A DNA stretch of 64,000 nucleotides from Nautilus pompilius (Eukaryota; Mollusca; Cephalopoda; Nautilida; Nautilidae), in the NCBI GenBank assembly GCA_018389105.1, contig JACATO010000304.1, forward strand, positions 2,418,001 to 2,482,000, read 5' to 3'. The notes beneath the pieces were generated by a model, which worked only from the letters and a program-made list of their open reading frames with translations, ran no database searches and was not told the DNA's origin. This document shows, in pieces, positions 24,701 through 38,093 of the stretch (positions are counted from its first letter, which is position 1; every line of letters begins with the position of its first letter). The position numbers and the translations under genes are program-made.

Positions 24701-27700
24701 TCTTAGATTCATTACAATTTATATGAAAAAATTAATTGGAGAGATTTAATTTTAATCAAAACTTTAAAAATCAAAATAAATGGTGGTTAATACCTTTAAA
24801 AAGTAAAAAAAAAAAAAAAAAAGATTCTAAAGAAAAATCCATTGTAAATAAAATAACTTTCTTTCACTTTAAAAAAAAAAAGTTCAAATGCATGAAGTAC
24901 ACGTATATGTACTTTTAAAAGAGCAAGCAAGAAAATGTAATCTATGTGCCTGTTGTTATCTGTATGACTTACTACAGGTACATGTATTTTGGATATTTGT
25001 ACTTTGATTCTTTTAAAGCTGGTAATAGTTTGAAGATTTTCTGCTGTTTAAGGTGTTTTAAGGAAGAGAAAGTAAGTATAAACAAATAGAATGTCGAAGT
25101 GCTTTTTAATGACGAGACACAAAAGAGACAAGTGAAAGCTATTTATACAATAAAAACGAGACAGAATTGCAAAGAGCCAGATGGAGATAAAACAGAACCA
25201 AGCTGACAGAAATATATTCATAAATAATTTCAAATAAATTTTATTTATAAGTTCCTCTAGTGATATGTTGATTTTATTAATGACTAAGTTTTTTATTTAT
25301 GAAATGCATTAGTTTAGACTGTCTATAGATTCGTAACGTAGCTTACCTGTCAGTCAATCACTAAGGTACTGTAGAAATACAAGATCAGTAGCTACCAACT
25401 CATATTTGCAATTATCCTTTGATGAAGATGAAAAGGCATGGACATAGTTCTGTATCTGCTTATTCATTATCTCCTTTTCCTCCATTTTTGGTGGATTTGG
25501 CAATTTTTGTTAATGTTGACTGAAGCTGGAGAATTAAGCTGAAATATTTTCAAAATGTGTGTAGCTAACTCGCACACTTTTTTGAAAATTATTATCTGAA
25601 CAAAAGCAGCTATTTTATTTCATATGTTTGGGCAGTCCAGAAGTTGACCTTTAAGAGAATGAAGCAAGCAACAATTATCTTGCTCTTTTTGGAGAAATTT
25701 CTGTAGTATACTATATAGTACCTCTATTTCTATGAGCAAGTTATCAAATTCAGTAAATTTGTGCTAAAATGATGTTCAGAAATGAAGTCTTTAAAATTTC
25801 AAGGCTGATTAATTTAGAAATTTTTAGATATATCCTAAAAGCTTAAAACCTGTAGAGGTTTATTTTTGCTGAAGCTAGATGGCCATAAAAGATATCATTT
25901 TGATGAACCTATTGGTGCAGAGTAATGTTACCAATATCAAACTTATTCATTCAGTAAAGTGGACATAACGAGATGGTCATTAGTAATCAAGGTAACTGTA
26001 AATGGCAACTTACATTTGTCTAGAGATATATACATATACACAACATGCACATAGAGATAATGTGCTGATAGTTTTGAAAGTTAAAAAATATAGTTTTTTG
26101 TTATTTTATTTGTTTTATTTTTTTTCATGTCTGTTTTACTATATTTTACATTTTTACTCAATAATTCATGTCATTTTCTGAATGAAATAAGGTTGTTAAA
26201 TAGGTTAGTTCCATAATTGGACTGCAGTACCTATGCGGATTGATTTATGTGATGAATTACGTGAAGTAGTTGCATTCATATAACTCTAGTCTTTGCTTTG
26301 GTATCTTGGAACAATTTGTCAATTCACAATTTTTCAAATGAATGTAGTAAAGTCAATTTGTCAACTGTTACTATGTAAAAATAGGCTATATGAGGTTGTT
26401 AATAAATGTAATTTGATAAAGAAAAAATAGCATAACTTTTGGTAGAGGACTGCTTTAGTTAGTTGTATGGTATTTTATTATTATCTAATATAATGTGTGT
26501 TATGTCTGCTGCTGTGGAATCACTGCCATATTGTTACTTCAAGATCTATCTAGGGAGCAGCATAATCAGTATAAAAACTGCAACAAAAGTATCGAAAAGG
26601 TTATTTTAGAAATGGAGCAGCTAATAATGAAAAAATGACATTTTCTTATTTCTATTCATTTAAAATCTACTCTCTACAAGAAAACAAAAGCAAGATTCTT
26701 GGATGAGCTGACCATCTATAAATTATAAAGGATGTAAAATGTAGTTTTAACCTTACTACACTCATCATTTTATAGAAACATTTGTGAGAGAGATACAAAA
26801 AAAATGCTTCTTTTAGCTGTGTTAAACTTATTAAGGAAGAAATTTTGCCGGAAAGTTCGGCTTGTCTTTCAAAATAACCAAATCTTTTTTAAAGATCTAC
26901 CACCTGCAGCAGTAACAGTACATATTCAGTGAAAATAGAACATTAAAAAATATTTACATACATATGAGAAGACTTCCCTGCTAATTTTCACAAACAATTC
27001 AAACAAAAATCACCTGGTAGTGGAAGCAGAGAGCTAAATATTTTTTGAAATAGTCAAGGGGCTCACTTTGGTAAAAGCTGTTTTGTATAAATTTTAAAGA
27101 CTGCACTTCCCTCTTGCAGTTCAAAGTTCAAGTTGGATGTTCCCCCTTGCAGAAAGTGATACCACTAGCCAGATGCAGGGGAGGGGGGGAGGATTTGTGA
27201 CACTGGAAGCAGTGTTTGGTGCACTCCCAGCTTTGACCAGTCTAACAAATGGCTTGCTTGTACCTGAAGGAAATGTAGATACTGGTGGACTAGTGAAGGA
27301 GAAACTATGTTCTATGTAGCCAGTTTGCCAAGCTGAGTCAAGGAACCAATGGATAACAGAATTGTGCTCTCAGCCACAGCAGGCTGTTATTAGGAACTTT
27401 TTTTTTTTTTTTTAATCTTTTTGTGGTGCTTGCGTGTGGGTGCATGTGAAAGTTCGTGTATGTGCGTGTATCTCCGAGGAGAAGGGAGTGGAGGTGGGTG
27501 GCTGAAGCCAGGTGTGGCGCAAGTTCAGTTCATCTGCCACAGTCAAGGTAGAATTAAACTTTTTTATGTAAAAATATTGAAATTCTATAGACTTTGCAAA
27601 AAACATATTTGATTTTTTATTTTGTAAGATTAATTAAAATAATACTGATAAATATTTGTCCTTGGAGTCACTTTTTATTTTGTGTGAGCTATACTAACAT

Positions 27701-30451
27701 TTCTCAGTACAAGATAATTATTCATTTGCATTCTATTCTTAAAAGTCCATTAACATGCACTAATGGTGAAAAATAATGCATCTAAAGTAAATGGTGATTA
27801 TGCATAACATTAATGAAGTTTTAGTTAATTATAAAAACAAAATTATATTTGGTAGACTAATGGTTTGAATTTAGTGTCTCATTCATTTCTTGCTTTTGTT
27901 TTACAATGTAATGATTCAGAAAAATGTAAATTATTTAGACCAATGACTGTTTCTTTAATTATGTCAAATGAAGATAAAAAAAGGGGGGGGATGTCAAGAA
28001 TGGTGATGCAAAGGAAAACAAATCATTTTTATTGCTTCTGCTGTTGCTGATATTATTTCATCATCATGTTTTTGACATTATTTTGTGTGTTTGTGTATAG
28101 CAGTCAAATTAAATATGTAAACAGCAGTTTTATGATAGTCTAAAATTTAACTGGAAAGACCACTAAAAATCATTTAAAAATACACTTTGCTGGTTTTATT
28201 TTATATACATTGGAAGATATTGCTATTTACAGAAACAAGAAAATGTAGACTTAATAGGGGTTATTGTGAATTTAGTAAATTCAGAAAAAAAAAGAAAAGC
28301 ATTAACTATAAAGATATAGATTTTTATTTATTAATTTAAAATATGAAATAGTGCATTAGGAAACTCCTTATGGTTTCTGTTTTTATTGCATAATTTTTGA
28401 GAATTTAATTTCAAATACAGTAAACTAGTCTGCACAAGATATTCAGGTACATTTTTAGTAAAAAAGTGCTGTGGAATATTTTATGGATTATTTTTCTATG
28501 CAAATCCCACTTCTGAATGTTCTTGTAAAAAAAAAAAAAAATACAACTTTCAGATTGATAAATAGGTAGATTGAACCATATTGTGGGCCATGCTTAGAAT
28601 TAGACAAAGTGAATTTTTATGAAAATTAGCAAAATAGTGTTTTATTAATGTTAGAAATTATATTTTAGATTGACATTTTCATTAACAATTATGAAGATAA
28701 ATGAGGATATTCTAGGTATATTATTAGTCAAATTAAGTTCTTTAATAACAAACTAGTGTACTATTATAATGTTATAAATTACATTTTAATTTTAAATTTT
28801 ATTTATAGCAGTTCTATTGTCAATATTAATGAGAATCTGCAGATTCATAAATTTTCCTGAAAATAGTGTTGTATGCAGAATTTTTCATGTGATAGATGTT
28901 TGAAATAAGTAAAAAATGATGGCATAGACAGTTTTATTGTTATCTATTGAACTTTTGTAAAAATGTTTAAAATCTGCATTCTTTAATATAGGTTTGCTGA
29001 AACAAAGTATTGCATTGTGTTTTCATAAAATGATAAAAAGATTCATGACTGAAAATGAAAATTTCAATTTTTGGTATAGTTTTAAATATGCAAGCCACCT
29101 TTAAAGAAAAATAAACTATTAGTTCTAGCTAACTTCAGAATGTGTTTATGCTTTTATTTTTAAAATTTATATTAAAATTTTTAATTAGTTTATATCTTTT
29201 CACTTTTTATCAGCTTGCTATGTAGATATCTTCCGGATACTCTGGTTTTCCCACATCTAAAAATAAGGAGTTTTAGTATGGCCTCTTCACAGCCTGCCAA
29301 ATCGTCTTGCACATGACTTTCACTGGTGCACAGAGATCAGGCAAGAGAGTGTAGATGGTGAGACAAGAGCCATCATTACTATCAGTAATTCATGCATGAG
29401 TTCTCTCAAAGGAACATCTTTGGCAGCACCACGTTCTTGCAAAGGACAATGGCAACAATTAATTTGAATTTTTAAAAAAATCATTTGCTGAAATTTAACA
29501 TTCTAGTGTTTGGAATGCTGGAAAGAAGAGAGAGATTCCCATAAGATTAAAGTTTAAATAATTAAATTATTTTTCTTGTGTTGTAATTCGACCATGAAGT
29601 TTTTAACATTAAAAATCTTCCAACTATGGAGTTTATCATTAATGAGAGAAGTAGTCTAAAAAAGACAGACAGACAAAAAAAAAAACAAAAACTATATAGA
29701 ACTATTATTGGATAGTCAGTTTATTTTCTTTGGAATAGTGACTGCTTTCCATTTAAAACCTGTTCTGAAACTTTAAGAAGTCTCTCAGTCTAGTAGATCT
29801 AATAGTTATGAAATGTTTTATTTTCTCTGCAGATCTTTGTTTATTTTTCACTTTATGATTAACACAGGTTCATTGATGGCTTCTGTTTATTTAATTTAAA
29901 GATGTGAAGTCTGCATCAAGGCTATTCTTTAAAAAAAAAAAATCATGGTCCAAATTTTTAGCTTACATATGCATGTGTGCATTATATACTTTGTTTTTGT
30001 TGTTTTTTCTAAACTTTAAACTGAAGAAAAGATGGGGGTAATTGCATTTTTTGAAGGCAATACAAGCAGTAATAAACTGTTAGTGTATTTAAGCCAAAAT
30101 AAAGCATGTCTCTCTTTTTCATCATTTGAATTGCACTATTTATAATTAAAGTTTGGAGTGGTGTGACATTTGATTGTGTGGTTGTTGGTAAACCTGATTT
30201 CTAAATAGTAGTTTTAATACAGACTTTAATAATTTTTTTTAAGCTTGGGTGAACTACAAATATAAACAAATTTTTTTTTTTTATAGACATCCAGTAAAAT
30301 ACTGTGTATGGAGTGTAGGTGGGTAGTTATTTCACCTTGAAATTTGTTCCTTTTTGGTGACTTCATTTGTTTAACTGTAAGATTAAAAACAAATTTCTAT
30401 ATTTTTCTGATTGTGTCTTGCTTTATTATTTGTTCATTTATTTTTTGTTAG
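21800..30451. other. AT-rich non-coding stretch, probably upstream intron
   Basis: No transposon or exon is recognised with confidence. Two points stand out. At 23,640-23,831 (-) there is a 63-codon frame of protein-like composition without splice context. At 27.1-27.55 kb there is a block richer in G and C than its surroundings, with a T run and a TG-rich segment. The stretch ends at the acceptor of the receptor exon, with a T-rich tract before the AG. Confidence 0.55.
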
Positions 30452-30563
30452 GTCTGCTCTGTGTGTGTGACCTATGTAAAGACAGCAATCACACATGTGA
30501 GACGAAGGGAGTTTGCTTTGCACTGATTGCAATTCACAAAAACAAAGAGCAGCTTTCCTATAG
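30452..30563 (+). CDS. Type I TGF-beta/activin receptor ectodomain exon (partial)
   Basis: This exon encodes the N-terminal part of the three-finger ligand-binding domain of a type I receptor serine/threonine kinase, which at the cell surface binds activin- or TGF-beta-type ligands with a type II receptor. The residues LLCVCDLC, SNHTCETKG and VCF give the spacing C-x-C-x2-C-x6-C-x5-C-F, the same as TGFBR1 and close to ACVR1B/ACVR1C. The acceptor is a T-rich tract ending TTAG. The donor is AG|GTAAGT. The exon enters after one base of a codon, as I recall for vertebrate TGFBR1 exon 2, and leaves after two. It is oddly short: I recall the vertebrate ectodomain being in one exon of about 246 bp, whereas here it stops before the later cysteines (the CC..CN region), which were not found downstream. 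An unusual gene structure, a diverged paralogue or a broken copy are all possible. Confidence 0.8.
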
Positions 30564-33500
30564 GTAAGTTGTTTCCAATAGTAACCAATAAACAGAATTT
30601 CTTGAAACAAAATAATTATTAACAGTGCAGAAATTCTGGCTACTTGTTTGCTGAGCAAGAAAAACCCCAAACATGAAAGGTAATTGTGTATTGTTTAGGA
30701 GAAGATTGTAAAATCAATAATACAAACTCTTGTTATCCTTGAAAGTGGAATAAATTTGTACTACTGTTTGAATTTTTTTTGAAAAAACACAAAATAAAGG
30801 AGTAATAAACACTAAACTTTAAATGGTAAGAATAAGATAATACAGCAAATTTAGCCATTTCATTGATGTAGTCTGTTATGCGATAGGTAGTTTTAGGAAA
30901 GCTATTGATATAGAAATTTCTTTTATTTTCATTTTTTCTTTAACTTTTTTTGAGTTATTTAGCAAAAGGTGCCCTTGGGTTTTTGTATTTGCTTTTTGTT
31001 TTTTTTTTGTTAATCCAAACTTGCTTTGTACTTGCTTTAATTGCTAAAGAAATATATTGTATGCTATTGATTAAATGATACCTTGCTTTCATCTTGTCAG
31101 AAGTCAATGTTGATCCAAAATGAAATTGTAGGAGTGTTAATATATTGGCTTCTTGTCACTGTTGTCACACTCACCTATACAAGAAAGAAATATTTAGAAA
31201 AAATACTTTTTAAAGGAAAATACTCATTAATTTTGTTATAATTGGATTATGGAAACCTAAACACACCTGACAACTTTTCCTATTTGGGTAGAATCATTAA
31301 GAACATTTATCACTTTCATAATTACAATTCTAGCTTAAAAAATTATGACATGGATAATTTTTGTTAAAAGAATTAAAACATAAGTTGTCAGCAGTAAATG
31401 CACTAAACAGAATTGTTAAAGTTTCGTTTATTTCTTTGAAAATTGGTTAAATTTGTAATAAGTAATTGATAAACCTTCAATATTTATTATTACTTCTCAT
31501 AATTCCTTGTGTAAAGGACATTCAAAGGAAACTCAACTGAAGTAGAATTGCCATGATCATATCTGGCTCTGTTTCATTTGAATGCCCTTAGAATATTTAC
31601 CATCAATTATTCTTTGGGTATTGCAGTGACATTACACTTTACAAAGAGTTTAGAGCTCTGATATAACTATTGCTATTGGTTTTCAGCTTTATATCCTTTG
31701 GAATAGTATGATTGTTTGCAGTCAGGTAATATAAAATCACAGAGTAATTTAGCTGTATGTAATGTTATTTCCAGAGTTTCAAGAGAAATAGTCTATGCAT
31801 TTACATTGTGATTGATCCTTCTAGATCTGGACAAATGTCATTACATTGAGAATGTATGTAGCCATAACTAATATAAAAAAGCAACTAGTTGCATCCCATT
31901 GCCACCAAGTTTAATGTCAAAGTTATTGAATCTGTTGCAAATTTTACTTTAGATAATGTGGAAGTTATATTAACTAAAGTTTTGATAAAATGCAGCTTTT
32001 CATTTATCAGTTTCTGATTGTATGAAAGGAACTTTCAGATGGATGCTCCCATATTGAAAGATTGCCCAGTGTTGCTGACTAGTAGGTAGAGGGAGGGTAA
32101 GTAAGTAGTGTGTATTGAATGTAGAAAAGGCTCAACTGCTGATGAAAGAAGAATATTTGTATAAGCATGAGAAAATGATTTCATTCTGGAACATGGCATG
32201 TGCTGACTATTTCTCTTTTATTAATGGTAAAATATTGAAGCAGCATGAATATTTCTCTTTAAAAAAGTTAAAATATACTTTGTTTGAAATACTAAAAACT
32301 GCACCCTTGACTAAGTTGCAGATAAGTTATTTCAGATAATAAAATTTAAAAGAAAGAGATGTAAGCCATTAAATGAATTATTTTATCAGTTCTGTGTATT
32401 TTAATTTAGAAGAGAAAAAATGCTTTCTTTGTATGTTTAAATAAGAAATATAAGCTTACCTAGTACTTTTTATTAATAAATATTTTGGTATTTATTTATG
32501 AATGCCTTTTATTTACAGAAAAAGTTTGATTAATAATAGTTTTTCTCAGAAATATGTTTTCACTGTTCTTAAAATTGCTTGATTAGGATTTGTAGTTCTT
32601 TGAAAGACTCTAAACATAAGTCATCTCCATTCTGCTGTCATTAGAAGAAAAAAGTAGATCACTATGAAATGATTATCATACGTAGATGAATTTAGATTCC
32701 TGAATAAAATAAGGCTGAATGGGTTAATGTTTTTTCTAAACAATAACTAGCATTGTCATGCATTGTAAAATTTTCTAGTATTATCATATCTGGCTACATA
32801 GAAGAAAAGTTAAATAAATCATATTTTTAAATTAAGACCTACTTGCTGCTATTTTTTTACCTTGTGAATAATTTATAGAAAATAATTAAATAAACTTCCT
32901 CCTTGATATTTGCAAACTTTATATATGTACTTCAAAACAATACTTGCTATTTTTCTTCTATTAATTATAATATTTCCTTGTTTTGTTAATTTATTTAATA
33001 AAAACTAGTATATAGATTAGTAACTGGATTAGAGATAGATGTCATTTTATCTCAGAGTGTTCCTTATTTAAGAAGAAAACAAAATCAAATAAATGGGCTT
33101 AGAATTTAGCTTCAAGCTTTAGGACTGCAACAATTGCTTTTTTTCTTTTTTTCACATTTAAAAGTTAACTATGGATCCTTTCATATGCATGGTTCCAGTG
33201 GATCTCATACTTTTAAATTCTAAATGTATTTTGGTCAGATCAGTAAAAAATCTTTTCAAACTACTATCTCTTTGAATGATTGCTGTTATGAGCAAACTGG
33301 AAATGGCATTTCAGAAACCTGTTTGGTAAAAATTATAAATGTATCGTGAAAACAGATCTAGTAATCAATGAAATCTTATTGGCTTCTGATAACACAAACA
33401 GCATTTACTGCATAGTTTTGGCTGATATGTTGAATACTTTTGTTTTTTATAAGCTAAAAGGGAAATAACTTAATATTTGGGAAATCATCTTAGGATTATA

Positions 33501-35838
33501 AGCCTAACTTAAAACCATCTCTTGTAGTAAATTACAGTACAATATAAATTTTTTTTTATTTTCACAGAAATTCACTTGGATATATTGCCATCAGCAGTGC
33601 ACATCAGTCCTCTTTATTATATAAATCTTCTGGTATGCTAGCAAAGAATTATTTTAGAAGAATTTGCATATACTGACTGCTTTACAAGTTATGACCTGAA
33701 GAAAAGAAGAATGTGTAGTTAACTATGTGATCTGGTGTAACTGCTGGTAGCCTGACTGGGCCTTTTATTGATATTCTTTTCTTTCTAATTTTCTCAGAAC
33801 AAGGTAATAAGTTTTTGACTTAAGTTGTATGGATTCTGTATATACTTCTAGTCCTTTGAGGTGTGTGTTGCATGTGCATTAAAACCTGAATGCCACTTGA
33901 GTTTTTAAAGTTTGTAAACTGCTAATTGTAGAGTGTCAGCAGTTCTTAAGAGGTTAATGCAGCCAGGCTTTAAGTTAATCCATTTATGAGGTTTTATAAT
34001 TTTGCTCCTCTCTTATTTAAATATAAGATTTGAGAAGATATAATTATTATAGATCATGAGTTTTCCAGTTTTTGTTTGTTTGTTTGCTTTTTTTTAAAGA
34101 CTTTTTGATGAAGGGATTTTACTTTCATATCTACGCAAGTAATCATAATCTTTTCAGAACAATCACAAATTTTCCAAAATCTGACTTGATCTTATAAAAT
34201 GTCTTCTACTTAGTAAATGTATTTAATGCATTTATTTTGGCAACAGTGGATAGTTTACTGGACTGCTAAGGTTGAAGGCCTGAGTTTGGCTTGGTATACC
34301 TCCCTAGTGGTTTCTTCTCGCTCTACAAGAGATAGCCATATGAGTTTCATCCCACATATAAAAATGACTAGCTTTAGTAGAGACTTTTAGTAGGTTTATT
34401 AGGTTGGCTGAAAGCAATGCATACCGAGCACTTTCATGTTGTCCATAATTTCTGGTCTCCTTTACATTTTTTTCCTGTCTGACCATTGTAATTAGTTGAC
34501 CCTGAAATATGAATGATCATGGCAGTTTTTAGAAGAAACCTGATATATTCAAATCAAAACACTTATCAAGCACTTTTCTAAGTTGGGTTTGAGAATTTCT
34601 AAACGAGAAATAACAAGTACATTTCTGTACCTGTGCTACTAAAACTGATGAAAAGTTATCTGAAATATGCTAATCTCTGTAAGATGAACTGATTGCGTTT
34701 TCCAGACTGGCAATAGTGTCTTTTGACATGTCATGGACTTTGTTTTCTGTCTTTCCTAATCTCATACAAGGATTGTTCTATTGTTTTTTTTCTAGAAGAA
34801 ATTCAAGTACAGTGATCAGAAAACAAGACTGTGCTTGGTTTCAGATATGGCAGATAACTTTTTTTGTCGTTTTTCGCCAGGTTACTTAGCAAATAAAGTA
34901 ATCACATTTGCTCCAAAGTCATTATGTACCATTGAATGACACCTGTGGGGAAACTTTTCTTATCTATCAGTGTGAAGAAAGTTGTTTCAGATTCCATGCA
35001 ACTCAACCCTAATGTTGTAATGCTGCATGTAACTATAGTTAACTAGGTCAGGAATATTGTATGCATTCAGCTGAGATTATTACTTGATGTTTATTCATAT
35101 CATGTCACTTATTCAAGCAAAACACAAGGGAAAAAACTGTGAATGACATATGCTGTCAGCATTATGTTATTGATACTTATTTCTTTGGTGTTCCCATATT
35201 AGGAATGCTATGATTCAATAAACCCCTTCTCCTTGGATAAATAATTTTTAATGGATGGTAAGCAACTGTTTGCTATTCAAGTAGTCAAAGTTATTTTACT
35301 TGATTATCAAAATTTAAAAATAAATTGTTGTGCAGTAGTATTGGGGAAAATTAAACAATATTAATTTTTAAAAACTGTTCAATTCCTCTTGATTCATTAA
35401 AAAAAACAAAGCAAAAATGTTTGTTGTATCTACTACTCATTTATATACTAATGAAAATCATCATAATGGGCATGCTGTAGCATGCATTATGTTGAGTTTG
35501 ATTTGTTTAAAATGTAATGATCACTTTCTGCATTATTATTGATTTGTAACAGTCGCTAACAAACTTGGCATACTGAATCACAACTATTATATTTTGTGAA
35601 GCATTACTGTTTAATTCACATGCTGCTTATCTCTTACCCACATACAAAATGGTTTTAAGATTAATTTCATGAAAGTTGCTTCTTTATAAATGGAAATATA
35701 ACAATTATTCATTAGTGTTAAGATGGAGAATTCCCTTTTGATTTACACACAATCCATAGGAATTGGCATGTTCGTTTTAGTTATTACAAATTTTTAGAAG
35801 AGGCGCTCTATGGAATCTGTACTAATCTTCTGTCTGCT
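30564..35838. other. Non-coding stretch, probably downstream intron
   Basis: It begins with a consensus donor GTAAGT. I looked for the rest of the receptor ectodomain (a double cysteine followed by CN) and for kinase motifs and found none. No transposon is recognised either. A frame at 32,115-32,339 (+) is low in complexity and not credible. Confidence 0.55.
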
Positions 35839-37089
35839 CATTAGGATATACTGATTATCAAAATGATTGATTACTGATAAATCATCTGTGATAATCATCT
35901 GAAAGGTAAAATCCATAACAGAATTTTAGGCCTGCTTCTATTGATAAGCCATAGAGTACCATCATCAGCAGGAAAATAAACAGGTCTAAAGAAATTGCCC
36001 TTCCCACTGTATGTACATGAAGCTACTTGTGTTCCAAATCTATTTGATAATGAAAATTAAAGAGTAAAAGCACCCTGAACAATTACTCAGTTCATGTAAA
36101 CTTTGAGAAATTGTGATGTATTGCAAAAAAAACACAAAATAAATAAACAAAGACAATTTAAAAAATATTTAAAAGATATATGAAATCATAGATGATCATT
36201 GCAGAGACTTCCTTTTATTGCACATCTTTATTACTAGAATATTTTCTTGCAGTGTCTGTAGTTATATATATATATCAGTGGTATTTTGTTCAGATCTAAA
36301 CATTTTTAAAATTATGAAATTTGCATCAGCTTTGTGCATTTCAATGTAAGAAATATAGAAAGTCTCTACTATTTTTTCCTAATTCATTCTTATTGATATT
36401 CTCTGTGATGAGTGACCAGGAATTGCTAATGCAAGTAATTTATATGCACTGGTAGATGTATGTATATATGATCCAATAAGAAACTGCTTCAGCCCAGAAA
36501 GTAGTGGAAAGTTGATGTTTCTGCATTATAATTTAAGAGGTTTTGATTTTAAATACTAAATTATACTTTCGACAGACTTTCATAACCATTTGCAACTTTA
36601 AATCCTGTTTCCAGACCAGTAGTCTTTTGACTTTTATGTAGTCAAGTATTAATCTACAGTGGCAGAACTATAAATGGATTTGGAGAAAAATTTTCAGATG
36701 TTCATAACTTTTGTTAAAATGACTAATAACAGAACATTTATATATTAGACAAAAGGTAATTTATCAGTGTTTCAGATGCTTTTTAAGCCTCACCATAAAT
36801 ATATATATGAAAAAATTTTGATTCTCAACAAAATTAATTTATGGCAGCAAAAATTATAAGCACAAAAATTACAGATCATGGCATGACATTAAGAGGACAT
36901 TGAATTGATAATCTTGTTGCAATAGTCAACTAATTTTACCCCCATAATTCTTTGATATTTTCATACAATCCACTCATTTTCACCAGCTTTGAAACTCTAA
37001 TCCCTCTATGTATTGTATGTCACGTTCTCTATTTGATTTAAATCCAGAGATTGTGGGGGCCATTCAAGAAAAGGATTTTTTTGTGGTTT

Positions 37090-37800
37090 GGAACTAATGC
37101 TTAACGATATTCGCAGTGTGAATAGGTGCATTATTTTGCTGGAAGATCCGTGTCAAGGGCAGATTCTCATCAGCATATGGTTCAAGGACATTTCTTAAGA
37201 TGTATGAATATCCATTGCTGTTCAAAGTTCCCTCGATTTTGCAAATTGAACCAATCCCATGTCTGGAGAAACAACCCCAAATCATAATGCTCTAACCACC
37301 ACCTTGAACAGTTGGAAAAATACATTTCTGATCAAACTCTTCGCCGATTCTGCACTGGACGTATTGCACACCATCATAACCAAACAAACTGAACTTGGAT
37401 TCATCTGACCAGATGACTTTGGACCACATTTCTTGAGTCCAGCCGATGTGCTCCCGTTGCAAACTTGAGATGGTGCAAGTGGTTCTTTTGGGGAAACAAA
37501 AGGCTTTTTCCTGGTGATCCTCCCATTTAGTCCAAACTCATTTAGTCAATTCCTGACAGTCTGCACACTGATCCCTCCATCTTTCCACTGCTGAATTTCC
37601 CCAAGGATGTCCACAGTCATTTTCATACATTCGGCTTCAGATAGCCTGTGGATGCACTGGTCCAATCCTTGGGTAGTTTTTCTTGGCTGGCTGGAATGCG
37701 GATTGCTATACAGTTCAGTGGCTTGGAAGAGATTCCAGGCTTCTCCGCAGGCTGTTTTGTTGCTTCCAATTTCCTTGGAGATTTGGAAATAAGGAAATTT
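37090..37800 (-). pseudogene. Tc1 transposase remnant
   Basis: One frame is open on the minus strand from before WSDESKFSLFGYDG to IHTANIVKH, broken by a single TAG at 37,292-37,294 between the GGG and SIMIWG residues. The first catalytic aspartate (SDESKF) is present. The second, normally in FQQDNAP, is Asn here (FQQNNAP), which would inactivate a DD34E enzyme. Frameshifts scramble the N-terminal part (37.45-37.8 kb), and the region with the final acidic residue (37.0-37.09 kb) is out of frame. The element is dead but retains a long stretch of recognisable protein. Confidence 0.85.
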
Positions 37801-38093
37801 CAGCTTTCGAAGCTAAACAATTCTTGAATGAGTAGTTGGAGAAAGCCTAGATGTCCTACCCATTATAAGAAAATAATAATTAATTATATATTAGCCGTAC
37901 AAGTGATAAATATCACCAGGCTTATAAAATTCTACTATTGTATCAAATTATCTAACTATTCAATATCCACTTATAATTTTGGCTGTTATAAAAAAATGAT
38001 ATCTTTGTCATTTTGTAAATAAGATCTTGTTCATGTAAATTCATGCTAGAATTTGAAAGCATTGAAACTTGATAAATTGCCTTTTGTTTGATA

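Noticed and set aside
31130-31230. Possible second half of the receptor ectodomain (a CC followed by HTHLY)
   Set aside because: The final Cys-Asn is missing, upstream cysteines do not fit and no acceptor is in place; coincidence.
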